Shown piece by piece: positions 10,767-21,541 of a stretch of 64,000 bases of DNA. A model generated the notes under the pieces. That model ran no database searches and was not told the DNA's origin. It worked only from the letters and a program-made list of their open reading frames with translations. The number at the start of each line of letters is the position of its first letter. Position 1 is the first letter of the stretch. The position numbers were made by a program, and so were the translations under genes. Origin of the DNA: Hypericum androsaemum (lineage: Eukaryota > Streptophyta > Magnoliopsida > Malpighiales > Hypericaceae); the NCBI GenBank assembly GCA_963995505.1, contig OZ023190.1:12332092-12396091 (forward strand), read 5' to 3'.

Positions 10767-12070
10767 GGGATTTTTTCTCAAATAGGTAAAAAATATACAT
10801 ATTTTCCCTATATAGGTAAAAAGTTATACATATTCCCAAAATAGGTCGAAATTTTTTTTAATATTAAAAAACTTTGAAGAAGGCGCCCTAATAGGTTTTT
10901 AAAAAAAAATTAGTGGAGGCGCCCTAATAGGTTGGCGCCTCAAAAAAAAAATTTTGGATTCCTAAAAAAAAAAAATTTGGTCGTAGAATAAATAAAGAGA
11001 TGCCGAGCAATTAAAAGTGGCCGAATTTATTGAAATTTATTTTTTTGCAAATTATGGATAAACTTGATTCAATTCGTAAATTTATCCCAATACTTTGATC
11101 TGAATTTATCAAAATATACTTACATTTTTACTTGCAGTAGTATAAAATAATACAAATAAGCTAAGTGGACAACAATTAAAAAAAATCAAAGTGGAGGCGC
11201 CACCCACTTTATTTTATTTTTAGTTTTTTAATGACATTAGGAGTTTTTTAATGACTTTCTATAGATTTATTTTTAGCCAATATTGCAATAAATAGAAAAT
11301 TAAATACAATCCATCTATATCTAATTAAGATTATTATTCAAATAAATATAGAACTCTGTTAAACCTAACATAGATTACAATCTTGAAATTTAATTTTTAA
11401 GATAACTTTTACAAAAAGAAAGAAAGAGTTACAAAAAGAAAAACTCTATTAGATAAAGTTCATTAAAAAACTCAAAATAAATCAAATTTAGATGGATTGT
11501 ATTTAATTTTCTATTTATTGCAATATTGGTTAAAAATAAATCTATAAAAAGTCATTAAAAACTCCTAATGTCATTAAAAAACTCAAAAAAATAAAATAAA
11601 GGAGGCGCCCTAGTTGGGTGGCGCCTCCACTTTGATTTTTTTTTGTATTATTTTATACTACTACAAGTAAAAATGTAAGTATATTTTGATAAATTCAGAT
11701 CAAAGTATTGGGATAAATTTACGAATTGAATCAAGTTTATCCATAATTTGCAAAAAAATAAATTTCAATAAATTCGGCCACTTTTAATTGCTCGGTATCT
11801 CTTTATTTATTCAACGACCAATTTTTTTTTAGGAATCAAAATTTTTTTTTTTGGAGGCGCCAACCTATTAGGGCGCCTCCACTATTTTTTTTAAAAATCT
11901 AGTTTCTCGACAAGCTGTAGCGGTTGCAGTCGAGGCGCCATTTGGAGAGGGCGCCTTCTTCAAAGTTTTTTAATATTAAAAAATCTTTCGACCTATTTTG
12001 GGAATATATATAACTTTTTACTTATATAGGGAAAATATGTATATTTTTTACCTATTTGAGAAAAAATCCC
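10767..12070. mobile_element. Fold-back MULE-like element, near-complete palindrome
   Basis: The element starts GGGATTTTTTCTCAAATAGG and ends with its inverse. It is flanked by the exact 9-bp repeat GACAGGTGG (10758-10766 and 12071-12079). The inverted arms run about 550 bases each and meet around a central spacer of roughly 150 bases (about 11316-11480). Imperfect copies of GGAGGCGCC recur in both arms. The right arm carries an extra segment near 11907-11960 that is absent from the left arm. No protein is encoded. A 9-bp TSD and extended TIRs place it with Mutator-like fold-back elements. Confidence 0.9.
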
Positions 12071-12297
12071 GACAGGTGGAGGGAGGATTTAGTGGCAATA
12101 AAAAAAAGGGTGCTTGTGCTTTGAACCAAATAAATTAGTTTTAGATTTTCAAAAATTATATTTCAAATTTGAAATTGTACACAAATTATTCTTTTTGAAA
12201 AAAATCAGTCGTTATTCGTATATACGACATACAAAGAAGAGATTGGGGAAAATATGAAGTTGGGGCCGGGGGCGGGAAGTTGTGGTATTGTGTATGT

Positions 12298-12779
12298 CGA
12301 CCTGACCACGGTTCGAATTTGGACGAATTCGAATCAAATTTATTCGAATTCGAATTTATCAAAACATTAAACCATATTCAATTCTTCACAAGACGAATCG
12401 AATACGAATTATGAATTTTTGAATTCGAATCAAATTTGAATCGAATTATAATCGAATTCGAATCAAATTATAATCGAATTATAATCGAATTATAACCGAA
12501 TTTTTCCCTCTCAAATCCTCCCATTTTATTTGAATTTTGTTAACATATATTAATATTATATGTACATAAATTTGAATAGAATTTAACACGAATTTAACTC
12601 AAATCAAATTTTTGAATCGAATTTGAATTAAATTTGTCGGTTTTGCGAATTATAAATATCTTGAATCGTATTTAATTTGTTTTATGATGAATTCGAATCA
12701 AATTTTTTATGAATCGAATCAAATTTTTAACAAATCGAATCGAATCGAATCACGAATCAGATTCAATTCATGGCCAGGA
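12298..12779. mobile_element. Degenerate hAT-like MITE rich in GAATTCGAAT
   Basis: The stretch is dense in degenerate GAATTCGAATCAAATT repeats. Its ends, CCTGACCACG near the left and CATGGCCAGGA at the right, are imperfect inverse copies. They are flanked by an 8-bp near-duplication, GTGTATGT (12290-12297) and GTGTACGT (12780-12787), with one mismatch. The organisation resembles the hAT MITE at 7871-8534 but is more decayed and the exact left end is uncertain. Confidence 0.55.
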
Positions 12780-12787
12780 GTGTACGT

Positions 12788-14125
12788 GGGCTGAGTTTGT
12801 CTAAGAAAAGAGCCACATTATTAGTGTGCCTTCATTTGAAATGTGCACGCCCACATATTCCACATGCGACCATGTGCCCTCATTTATGAGAAATCAACAT
12901 GTACCCTACTCTACCCCTCTTGTTTCTCAGTTTCACCCCACCATTGGCCCGATCAAATTTTGTATTCAGACTCGACTATTATTTTATTCTATTCCGAGTC
13001 AATTTTCTTGATAATATGTTATATATTTTTTAAATTTTCAATTGAATTTTTTCTTAAATGAATTAAATAATCTATGCTTGGATCAAAATCATTGATCAAC
13101 GGCTCACAGTATAGATATAGGCTTTACCTTTTGTAAAAGTAAATATTATTTATCCCTATGATATATACATGCTAATTAGTGTAATATTCTCATGCAATAT
13201 TGATTTTAAGTGCATACACCATTATCATATTCCGTATTATTTTTTTTCTACGAGTTTTGGTGTGGAAGGGTTTTAACGAAGCCGGCAGTCGCAACCTCGT
13301 TCGTTCTATGGTAGCCGAAATGTCATACTAAATAGGATATATATACTATGACGTTATTAATATATTTACCATTAATTTTTTGTGTGTATTACACTCTCTA
13401 TCCACGTGTCAAAAACTTGCGGTTATGACTCTTCACATAGACTACTCATTGTCATACCAAAAATACATTATTGTGGGTAGTTTTACAGCTGTCACAATGC
13501 AGATATAATTAGGTCAATTTGATAAAGCTATTTAATATTACGAGTTGATTATTGACGGATTTTAATTAGAGAAGTGATATGTTCTGATCCTAAAAGTCAG
13601 AGTTGGCGATATAAGTGTGTAATTCACTAATTGTGTAGTTTGCGCCTGGCTACTGACTGCTAGGGCTCACGCTATAAAAGTGAATTAAGTGGTCAAGAAA
13701 GATGAAACGAACATAATAAGCATGCTTCTACACTTAGTTGCATGCTTATAACACACCCCGTTTGATTAATTAAAACGGAAAGTATTTAAGAACGAATTGT
13801 TACGTCCATGTATTATCATTATATTTTTTTTTCCAGGTGATTAGCTATGTTAAATAATACAAAAAGCTAGGTTTGATGATATATTAAATATTTTTTGGAT
13901 AAATAAATGTTTACACTAGCTATATATGTATTACAATTATTGCTGGCTGTGTGCACAAAATTAGTTACGTATATTATACATCAAATTTCAGTAATTCATT
14001 AATTAGCATCCCTTTCTCCCCGCAGGGAGTCGGCGGATGACGACCTATGTTAAAAAGTTGTTCAACAGGCACATATGGTGGATTTGGTGGAGACTGGGGT
14101 AATCCCCATATTTGGGGACTAACTT
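12788..14125. other. AT-rich spacer, no gene seen
   Basis: Short chance frames only. A GC-richer patch near 13262-13320 could be an old LTR scrap, but I find no paired ends. Confidence 0.5.
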
Positions 14126-14262
14126 AAACTAATATTACTACACATTCAAACCAATATTATTTCACATGCAAACCAATATCACTTCATAAGTAAATCAGCG
14201 TCTTCTAAACCAATATTACTTCACATGCAAACTAATATCACTTCACATGCAAACCAATAACA
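14126..14262. repeat. Minisatellite with AAACCAATATCACTTCACATGC-like unit
   Basis: About six imperfect copies of a 22-24-base unit, core ACCAATATYACTTCACATGC, run head to tail. The sequences on either side (GGGGTAATCCCCATATTTGGGG before, and ATCAGATTTAAAGATAATTAAATCTGA after) contain short inverted repeats, so the array may be the core of a small DNA transposon. I could not place its ends. Confidence 0.7.
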
Positions 14263-15900
14263 CCTGATAGGTTATTGACCATCAGATTTAAAGATAATTA
14301 AATCTGACGGCCCAAAATGTAGTTCCCACCTATAGACAAATTTTCTTTAGTCCCCACTCAATCCGGTCTCCATGCGTGGTGCCGAAGTCTCGCTAATTTA
14401 GTGACTCTTTTCCGCATCTCTTTATTTTTAGAAATGAATTTTATAGATATACACTAGTATTTACATACACCCCATGGAATACCCCTATGCTATGGATGTA
14501 GAATAATCTCAACGAAATTGTAATCGCCTCTTTGTCAGAATTTACTGCGGTAAAATCTAAAGAGAAAAAAAATAAGCGGTGAGAAAAAAGAGTACCGGTC
14601 AAATACCGCCATACAAATTCAACACATGTCACCCCTCTCTTTCGTATCTCTTTATTGCCTTTTTTCCTTCTCTTCAAGAAAGGACCACGGCACATTATAG
14701 ATTTGTGTAATGGTCAATAAATTTTTAACTAATTTTAACGCTACTCGTTGCGGAGAAAAGGTTACAAAAATTTCAAGAAGACGAATGACGAATTCGGAGT
14801 GGTTATTCAAAAGTTGGCCTAATGTAGAGGGAGAAAAAGTGACTATGTCAAGCTAGAGCTAAGGAAAAACTAAGTTGTTGTGTATTTTGTTGCTCATGTT
14901 TTCTCCTCCGCCCAAGTCTTTTTTATATAGAAAATGCCGACCTAGCATCCCGGCCTCAAAATAGGAAAAAATTCAATTAGGTAGCGTCCCGTATAGGAAG
15001 ACTCTACTTAAGCCATTTTCAATATAGAGAGATTCACTCCGGGTTAGTATAGGAAAGTTCTAGACCGACATCCAAAACAAGGAGACTCGGGTCTAAACAA
15101 GAACTCATAGGTCGTGCTGAGCAAGCAATCCTAACCTAAAACAGGAAAACCTAAGCTGCCACCAATATAGGAAACTGGCTCAACATAGGAAAACCTTGGT
15201 CGACTCGACCTTCTAGAACATCTCTGTCGAAATAGTCACCGTGTCGGGCATAAAACTCAAATGAAGCCGGCCTCAAACCAACCCAAGCGAAACCCCAGAC
15301 GACCGCCTGCCCAAACAATGACCGACTGCCCAAAGCCGGTGTTTTCCTTTACCGCCCACCTAAATGGGATTTTCTCCAATCGCCAGCCCAAGCGCCCAAA
15401 TAGGCTTCACTCGGCCAAGCAGACTTCAAGTGACCTCTTTCCTGGAGCGGTCACTGCGGCTTCAAACCCAAAGCTGCCTCCTCTCCAGCAAAGCGGGTTA
15501 CTGCCCTCCAAGCCTTAAGCGGCTCTTTCCCACGCAAGGCAGGCAACCATCTTCAAGCCCAAAGCGGTAGAGGTCTCTTTGAGACCACATCGCTCACTTC
15601 GAGATCATACCGCTCACTTCGAGACCACATTGATCACTTCGAACTTGCGATATGTCGACAATACCAACTAAAGATGGAGCCCATATCAATGTGCACCAAA
15701 GGTCAAGTCCATCTCAATGCCGACCAAAGACTGGGTCGATCCTATTGCCAAGCCAAGATTGGGTCCGTCTCCGTGCCAATCAAAGGCCGGTCCATATAGA
15801 CAAGATACCAGAGACAGTCTTGCCACACCGAGGAACTCGAGTTGTGTTGACAATGCTAGGATTATTTCTATTTCTACACTTATAAACTTACCCCAATTCT
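14263..15900. other. Repeat-derived spacer with LTR-like composition
   Basis: From about 14930 the sequence becomes GC-richer and contains many short imperfect repeats: ATAGGAAAA at 14960-15190, a 23-base ACCGCTCACTTCGAGA-type unit three times at 15577-15645, and GGGTCNATC-type units to 15795. This composition is typical of large plant gypsy LTRs. The open frames here (15261-15518, 15652-15885) have no recognisable domains. LTR boundaries could not be fixed. Confidence 0.4.
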
Positions 15901-16157
15901 GGTACTAAGCGTTATGAGATTCTCAACACGCCCCCTCAAATGAGACCCATTGGGTCAAAGACTGCACGGGCTTTAACTTCGCCAACGTGCGAGAAATGTA
16001 GGTCGTGCGAGCATAACAATGAACACGGGATCGACCCACTCTGATAAAAATCACAATGAGATCCATGGGTCGAAGATTGTACGCGTTTTAACTTCGCTAA
16101 TGTGCAAGAAATGGAGGTCGCGCGAGCATAACAATAAGCACGAGATCAACCTACTCT

Positions 16158-16265
16158 GATACAAATCCCAGCCCAACCAATATACCAAAACAGATACCAG
16201 GGTTTGAACCTTGGACTTCTTAGATATTTACAACGTCTTGTGCCGTTGGACTATAAAGCATTTTT
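16158..16265 (-). mobile_element. tRNA-derived SINE-like segment, copy 1
   Basis: On the minus strand, TAGTCCAACGG (16253-16243) fits the RNA polymerase III A-box TRGYNNARNGG exactly. GGTTCAAACCC (16210-16200) fits the B-box, about 33 bases downstream. This spacing is that of a tRNA-derived SINE head. It is embedded in the 365-bp tandem unit, so it was probably duplicated with it. Confidence 0.6.
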
Positions 16266-16517
16266 GGTACTAAGCGTTATGAGATTCTCAACACGTCCTC
16301 TCAAACGAGACCCATCGGGTCGAAGACTGCACGGGCTTTAACTTCGCCAACGTGCGAGAAATGTAGGTCGTGCGAGCATAACAATGAACACGGGATCGAC
16401 CCACTCTGATAAAAATCACAGTGAGATCCATGGGTCGAAGATTGCACGCGCTTTAACTTCGCTAACGTGCGAGAAATGGAGGTCGCGCGAGCATAACAAT
16501 AAGCACGAGATCAACCT

Positions 16518-16625
16518 ACTCTGATACAAATCCCAGCCCAACCAATATACCATAACAGATACCAGGATTTGAACCTTAGACTTCTTAGATATTTACAACG
16601 TCTTGTGTCGTTGGACTATAAGATA
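16518..16625 (-). mobile_element. tRNA-derived SINE-like segment, copy 2
   Basis: Second copy of the segment at 16158-16265. The A-box is changed by one base (TAGTCCAACGA) and the B-box reads GGTTCAAATCC on the minus strand. The copies differ at a few positions, so the duplication is not recent. Confidence 0.55.
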
Positions 16626-16908
16626 TTTCGCTAACCAAGAACTTGTTAATAGTGGAAATTAAGAAGAAGAAGATGAAGACCGAGGTAGTGTTTTGGGAGG
16701 TGAAAAAGTTACCCCCATTTTCATTCTTTATACAAAGTGAGAAAATACAAAAAAAACTACTTTGTCAATATTAAAGTTACAAAAAATTCATTCTTATAGC
16801 TTTATTCAAATGCTACAATTGATGATATATTTTTTTTACAAAAAAGGCATCACAATGATCATTTGAAGACGGTTAAGAAGATGAATGATGATGTAAACTT
16901 TATCAAAC

Positions 16909-17272
16909 AACCAACTATAGCACAAACTTCATCTTAAAATTTGAATTCGTAAAGTATGTAAAAATATATGTATTTATTTAAAAATATCAATTTATACAAA
17001 ATTGGAAACGAAATTTAGAACGAAATTTTTTTACAAAAGTATTAGTTATTATAATAGAAGGACTACTAAATTTTAACAATAATTCTGACTAAAAATTAAA
17101 TTTTTTTATCAATTTAGAGAAGTTATTCCTTTACAAAAAATTACTTTACCGACGCTTTACTGTATATACATAACCGGAGAAGGGATCTAGTTTTACTAAT
17201 ACCAGTTGCTCTTTTTTTTCACCATCTCCACTAATTTAAATTCAAATTATTTAGTTTGTGCTATAGTTGGTT
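16909..17272. mobile_element. Small inverted-repeat element (MITE candidate)
   Basis: AACCAACTATAGCACAAACT at 16909-16928 is repeated exactly in inverse orientation at 17253-17272. Beyond it the arms pair more loosely through an AAATTTGAATT region. The 364-base element has an AT-rich core and no coding content. I found no clear target-site duplication, so the superfamily is open. Confidence 0.6.
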
Positions 17273-20018
17273 AAAAGTGTTACTTTCGCATCAGTTACGT
17301 GTTGACACCGAGACTGAGACATTATTATTGATCGAGCTACGTGGCACCCAGAAAAGCGTCTCATCGTTGGCTGCCATATTTATCCAGATAATTGGTGTCG
17401 AATTTAAGATCATGCAAAGAAAATAATAATAAGTGCATATTCTTTTCCGCATTATCCGATATTCTGCTTCCCGTAATCACTGTAACCCGAGACTGATGTT
17501 CCTGTGTTGTTCGTGACCATCCACACGAATTACCAAAATTTTATCGAAATTATGTTAATCCCAACTTAAGGATAATGCTTTAATTGACTTTTTTTCGTAT
17601 AAAATAAGGTAGATTTTCAAGGTATCGTTAATTGCGAGTGTTGTGAATTCATTTATAAGTGTGAAAATTTATCGATACACTGCATTAACGTTTTCGATTA
17701 TATAAAAATTCTAACGTAATAGCAAAGCTGGTTAATATTGTGTTCGTTGTTGTCTTTACACAACCCTTGTCTCATCACGCGTTAATCAAGTCAAAGTCCG
17801 TGCAAATTTTAGTCTCATAATTTTTTTTTGTTGAAGTATGTTGAAATTACTAAATTAATAGTTGTGAGAGTGTTGAACTCGTTTATGTTTATTTATATCA
17901 AAAATTTTCAATGGTCCATAATTTTAAGATTTTGTGTAGAATTCGAGCATACTTACGAAGAACCATCAAATAATTTTGTTTTTACTCTTGACGCTATAAA
18001 TTATTCGTGTACTTATAAAAATGACAAACCTAAGTACAAACCGATATGAAAATGTCAAATGACGCCAAATTTTGACAAATCTATATTCCGGTGATACCGG
18101 CCAATAATTTGGAGCGGTGGGGGAGGGAGGCTCTATAAACGACAAAAACAAAGAAGTAGCACATGTGTGAGGTAAAGGTCCAGCTGTTAGAACCGCAGGG
18201 GCCATGCTGGTACTGGACATGTTATGTTGGGTCAGGGTCTGGGCCCAATTGTAGGTGGTGGGCCATGTCCCAGCCCGATACGACAAAACGTCAAAGGCTT
18301 CTTTGCCTTTTAGTCTCTGGTTTTGCCGTTTGATGATGTTTATAATTTTTATATTTCTAAATCCAAAGATAAAATTTTAAGTAAATATAAAGCCATTATT
18401 ACTTGAACTAATTATTAAAGACTATTTGACTTAACGATATTAGGAGTAGAACGATTTGACTTCTAAGTATAAAGTCTGACACTATATATTTTTAGTGTAA
18501 AAATTTATTTAAAAAAATTTCGACTAACTCCTAACAAACCATCCATTTTTCAATCAAATAAATGCGAAAATAGAGAAAAATAGACGAGGCAACTTGTACG
18601 CCATGAGTTGAAAGATTGTGCTGATATACACGATTTTGTCTGGTTCGTGTATCAAAAAAGTGTTGGTAACAACTTTTAATGCACTTATAAAAAAACAACT
18701 TTTAATTGTAGATATACGTGGGGTTTGATTGGTTGCTTTAAGAGACGATATCGAAAAATTAAAAATGTCATTTAAATTATGAGGGAAAAAAGGGTGAGAT
18801 GGCAATAATTTTAGAGAAAAAGAAGGCAGGGTTGATATAGTTTTAGGTGAAGGAACATGTCTGAATTGCATCACTCATGTAGATATTTTAAAACTATCAC
18901 AATAGAAAAAAATCAAACTAAATTAAAGGTCTATATCATATATTTTAATTATTTTATTACATTCACATTATTTTGTCCCCGAAGTCCATTCCTTACTCAA
19001 TGGTTTATATGAAAATATTATTCACCTATTACCTTTAAATTCTATATTGGATATAAATATTTTAACTATCATTCAACCCTCTAAACTCGCTACAACTCTG
19101 GTACTTTTGTACGGGATTCACCACTCGGGTGAGAGTTCGGAACCGCTCAGGTAAGGAGGGTTTTAAGGTGTATATTTATATATGTATTTATTTTACGATA
19201 TTAATATTAATAAATAAATTTTACATTAAAAAACAGATCATATGCGATAGGGAAATACGAGAGGGAAACGTTTGGTTCAGCTTTTGGACGAGTGGATAAG
19301 CTGTGAAACGAAGAACAATTATTCCCAAATATTGGACCTCCGACCGTATTAAAGTATTTATTTAATGGGGGCAACATGGATACAATTTCATCCAAATCGA
19401 TGAGAGAGGAAGCAACGATACTTATATTAACTCATAAAAATTTGTTCTAATTTATCTTTAAAATTTTGAATTAGAATTTTTAAGAACACGTTATATATTT
19501 GTAGTGAGAGAAAAGATAATCTAATAAAATAGTAAATGTCCGAATATCATAGATATAAAACGAATTAAGGGAGAGGGGGTACTCTCGAGGATGGATGGGC
19601 TATCGTTTTCATTGTACAAAAATCGTGTAGAAGAGAAATGGATTGGGCCTTCTAATGTTCACGACAGGGCGATTTTGTACACGTGGATTCCGTTGACCAG
19701 ACAGCAACATCTCTCATTATTTCCGGATTTTGACCGCTGACCAAATCTCATAAACCTTCTCTCTTTCTTTTTCTTCCTGTCCGGTATTAAGTATACAGTA
19801 ATTTATTTCCCTTTTCACCTCGGAGTGGGACCCATTTCTCTGTTCTTTCTCTATGCCGATTTAAAATCGGAGGCCAATAGTACCAAAAGAACAAGGAGAC
19901 ATAGATGACAAATTTGCAATATTAAAAAATATATAGGATAAAGAGGCCAACCCCACCAAAACAACTTAAAAAAGACACCCATCATGACACAATAAAAGGG
20001 CACATAAGTTCCAAGGTG
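17273..20018. other. AT-rich spacer, no gene seen
   Basis: Several 60-106-codon frames occur on both strands (for example 17966-18286 and 18554-18874, both minus) but none shows a domain, splice partner or protein-like composition. I see no paired terminal repeats. Confidence 0.5.
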
Positions 20019-20140
20019 ATATACTAATGGACATTTGGTCTAGCAGTACAAAGTGTAAATGATTTGACGGAGATTTAAAATTTAAAATCTGATAATATAT
20101 AATTTTAGGTGTAAAATATTTATCTTTAAAAAAAATTAAG
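20019..20140 (+). mobile_element. Decayed SINE-like fragment
   Basis: TTGGTCTAGCAG near 20036 resembles an RNA polymerase III A-box. It is followed by a GATTTGACGGAGATTTAAA segment in the B-box position and an A-rich tail. The match is weaker than for the other SINE-like segments here. Confidence 0.3.
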
Positions 20141-20488
20141 ATTATCAGATGTGTCGTTAATTTTGCCTGATTAACTGTTGTACCTAAAGGGCACACACAA
20201 ATTGCAACCAAAAATCAGGATTATGCGTCATAGAAATGCATGCTACAAACTTGCATACATAGGCCCATCTAGGTTTTTTTGCTGATCAATATTTTTAGTT
20301 TGGACTAGAATGAGGCTCACGTAGGCCCAAAATTAACTAAGTTAGAAACGGCGCACTTTAGGGAGGGAGATCGTCGGGTTTCTGGACATTTACATGGCGT
20401 TACCTTGTCAATCTCAAACCATTTTGTCCGAAGAAGATCCACATCTGGGATTCTTCAATGTTGATGATCTCTTTCAAGCAGTGAAGAT

Positions 20489-20590
20489 TTTTTTTTTAAA
20501 GGTAACACCATGATTACACATGGATTTGAACCTGAACCTCCCAAAATTTGTACATGCCTTGTGTCGTGAAGAGATCTTACATCCCGTGAT
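20489..20590 (-). mobile_element. SINE fragment with A-rich tail
   Basis: On the minus strand the B-box GGTTCAAATCC is followed by ATGTGTAATCATGGTGTTAC and a run of A (20489-20499 read in reverse). The same tail sequence is found in the fragment at 28008-28080, so the two belong to one family. The A-box region is degenerate. Confidence 0.55.
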
Positions 20591-20591
20591 A

Positions 20592-20605
20592 AATTCGGCA
20601 CGAGG
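20592..20605 (+). other. 14-base match to a standard cDNA-library adapter
   Basis: AATTCGGCACGAGG at this position is identical to the EcoRI adapter widely used in lambda ZAP-type cDNA libraries (from memory). It lies directly beside a SINE fragment and 330 bases upstream of a gene. It could be chance, or a trace of a cloned or contaminating sequence joined into the assembly. Confidence 0.45.
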
Positions 20606-20933
20606 GATCGTTTAAACAATGGACAAAGCTGCCTCCCGAAATGTGTAAATTTGTCTCAGGTGGGTATGTTTCCTGTCTGCTTCGATCAATTTAAACGGTT
20701 TCTGTTGTTGTTGTTGCATCCTTATGAAGAAAGATGAAATGGGTTCAATTCACGGAGCTACGTAAAGTTAACATTATTTTCGTAATAAGCATATATAGTA
20801 TAATACAACATTGGAAGGAGCCAATTATTCTCGAGGATTTTATTAATATATTGGCTTAAGTAAGGATCAACATTTGATACTTGATCAGTGATATTGCCTG
20901 CAAGGGGAAAGGAGAGCGGTCGGTTTGTTTATT
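20606..20933 (+). promoter_or_regulatory. Upstream region of the membrane-protein gene
   Basis: The sequence between the SINE fragment and the start codon at 20934 is AT-rich and contains no other gene. I cannot fix a TATA box or the transcription start. An upstream intron ending near 20890 (TTGCCTGCAAG region) is possible but unsupported. Confidence 0.3.
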
Positions 20934-21541
20934 ATGGTTGATTTGGAAAGTGGTGCAACTTCAGCTGAAGATGCAGAAGGTGGCTCTAAGATGGACAAGA
21001 AAAGGCTTGGCCGGTTGAGGAGCGGATCGTTAAGTTTTAAAGGGCCGGCGGCGACAAGCGATGACGGGTTGTACTCGAGTGACGACGAGGAGAAACCGAT
21101 TGTTTTAGACAGGAAAGAAGAGGCATCGACTTCAGGTAGAGTGGTGAAGGAGAATGGGAGATCAAGTTTGCATGGTGGTAACTTTAAGAAGCATCCTAAG
21201 CCACCGAGGCATCCAATGTCGTCTACCTCGTTGGATGCTGATGGCACGAGGCTGGTTCGAGAAATAGCCCAGGTTACGCAGCAAAAGCGTGCCAGGATCG
21301 AACGTATGCGAGCGTTGAAGAGCAAGAAGGCGGATAGCAGCGCGTCTTCTTCGTCAATCAACAACATTATTGCTATGATTGTCACTGTTCTCTTCTTCTG
21401 CATCATCATCTTTCAAGGTGATTTGATTTCCTGATTGATTGGTTCTCTTCTTGTAGGTTTCAGGGATTTCAGTTTTGCTTGCAGATAATATAGTTGCAGT
21501 CTTGTCTTCGAATTGCAGGCATTCTGGGCGCTCGTGTTTGA
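20934..21541 (+). CDS. Uncharacterised plant single-pass membrane protein
   Basis: Two exons are proposed: 20934-21417 and 21519-21541, joined at AAG|GTGATT and TTGCAG|GCATT. They encode about 168 residues. The protein starts MVDLESGA, is rich in Ser/Lys/Asp for its first 130 residues, has a basic helix near residues 110-137 (LVREIAQVTQQKRARIERMR), and ends with a hydrophobic segment (IIAMIVTVLFFCIIIFQG). That arrangement suggests a tail-anchored membrane protein facing the cytosol. The FQG-then-short-tail ending recurs in plant proteins that I remember as unnamed. I chose ATG 20934 because the upstream frame begins at a non-ATG codon. If the short intron is retained, the protein ends six codons later at 21434. 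No function can be assigned. Confidence 0.7.

Larger units (their letters stand above)
15901..16625 (-). repeat. 365-bp tandem duplication with internal 116-bp repeats and SINE-like segments
   Basis: GGTACTAAGCGTTATGAG begins at 15901 and again at 16266, and the two units (15901-16265 and 16266-16625) match over almost their whole length. Each contains two diverged copies of a 116-base subunit (GAGACCCAT at 15942, GAGATCCAT at 16058). On the minus strand the unit reads GTGTTGAGAATCTCATAACG onward, and contains a TTTGTATCAGAGT motif resembling an initiator-tRNA-Met primer-binding site of an LTR element. Confidence 0.8.

Noticed and set aside
16158..16625. Functional tRNA genes
   Set aside because: A and B boxes are present, but the sequence does not fold as a full cloverleaf by eye and lies in a duplicated repeat; a SINE is the better reading.
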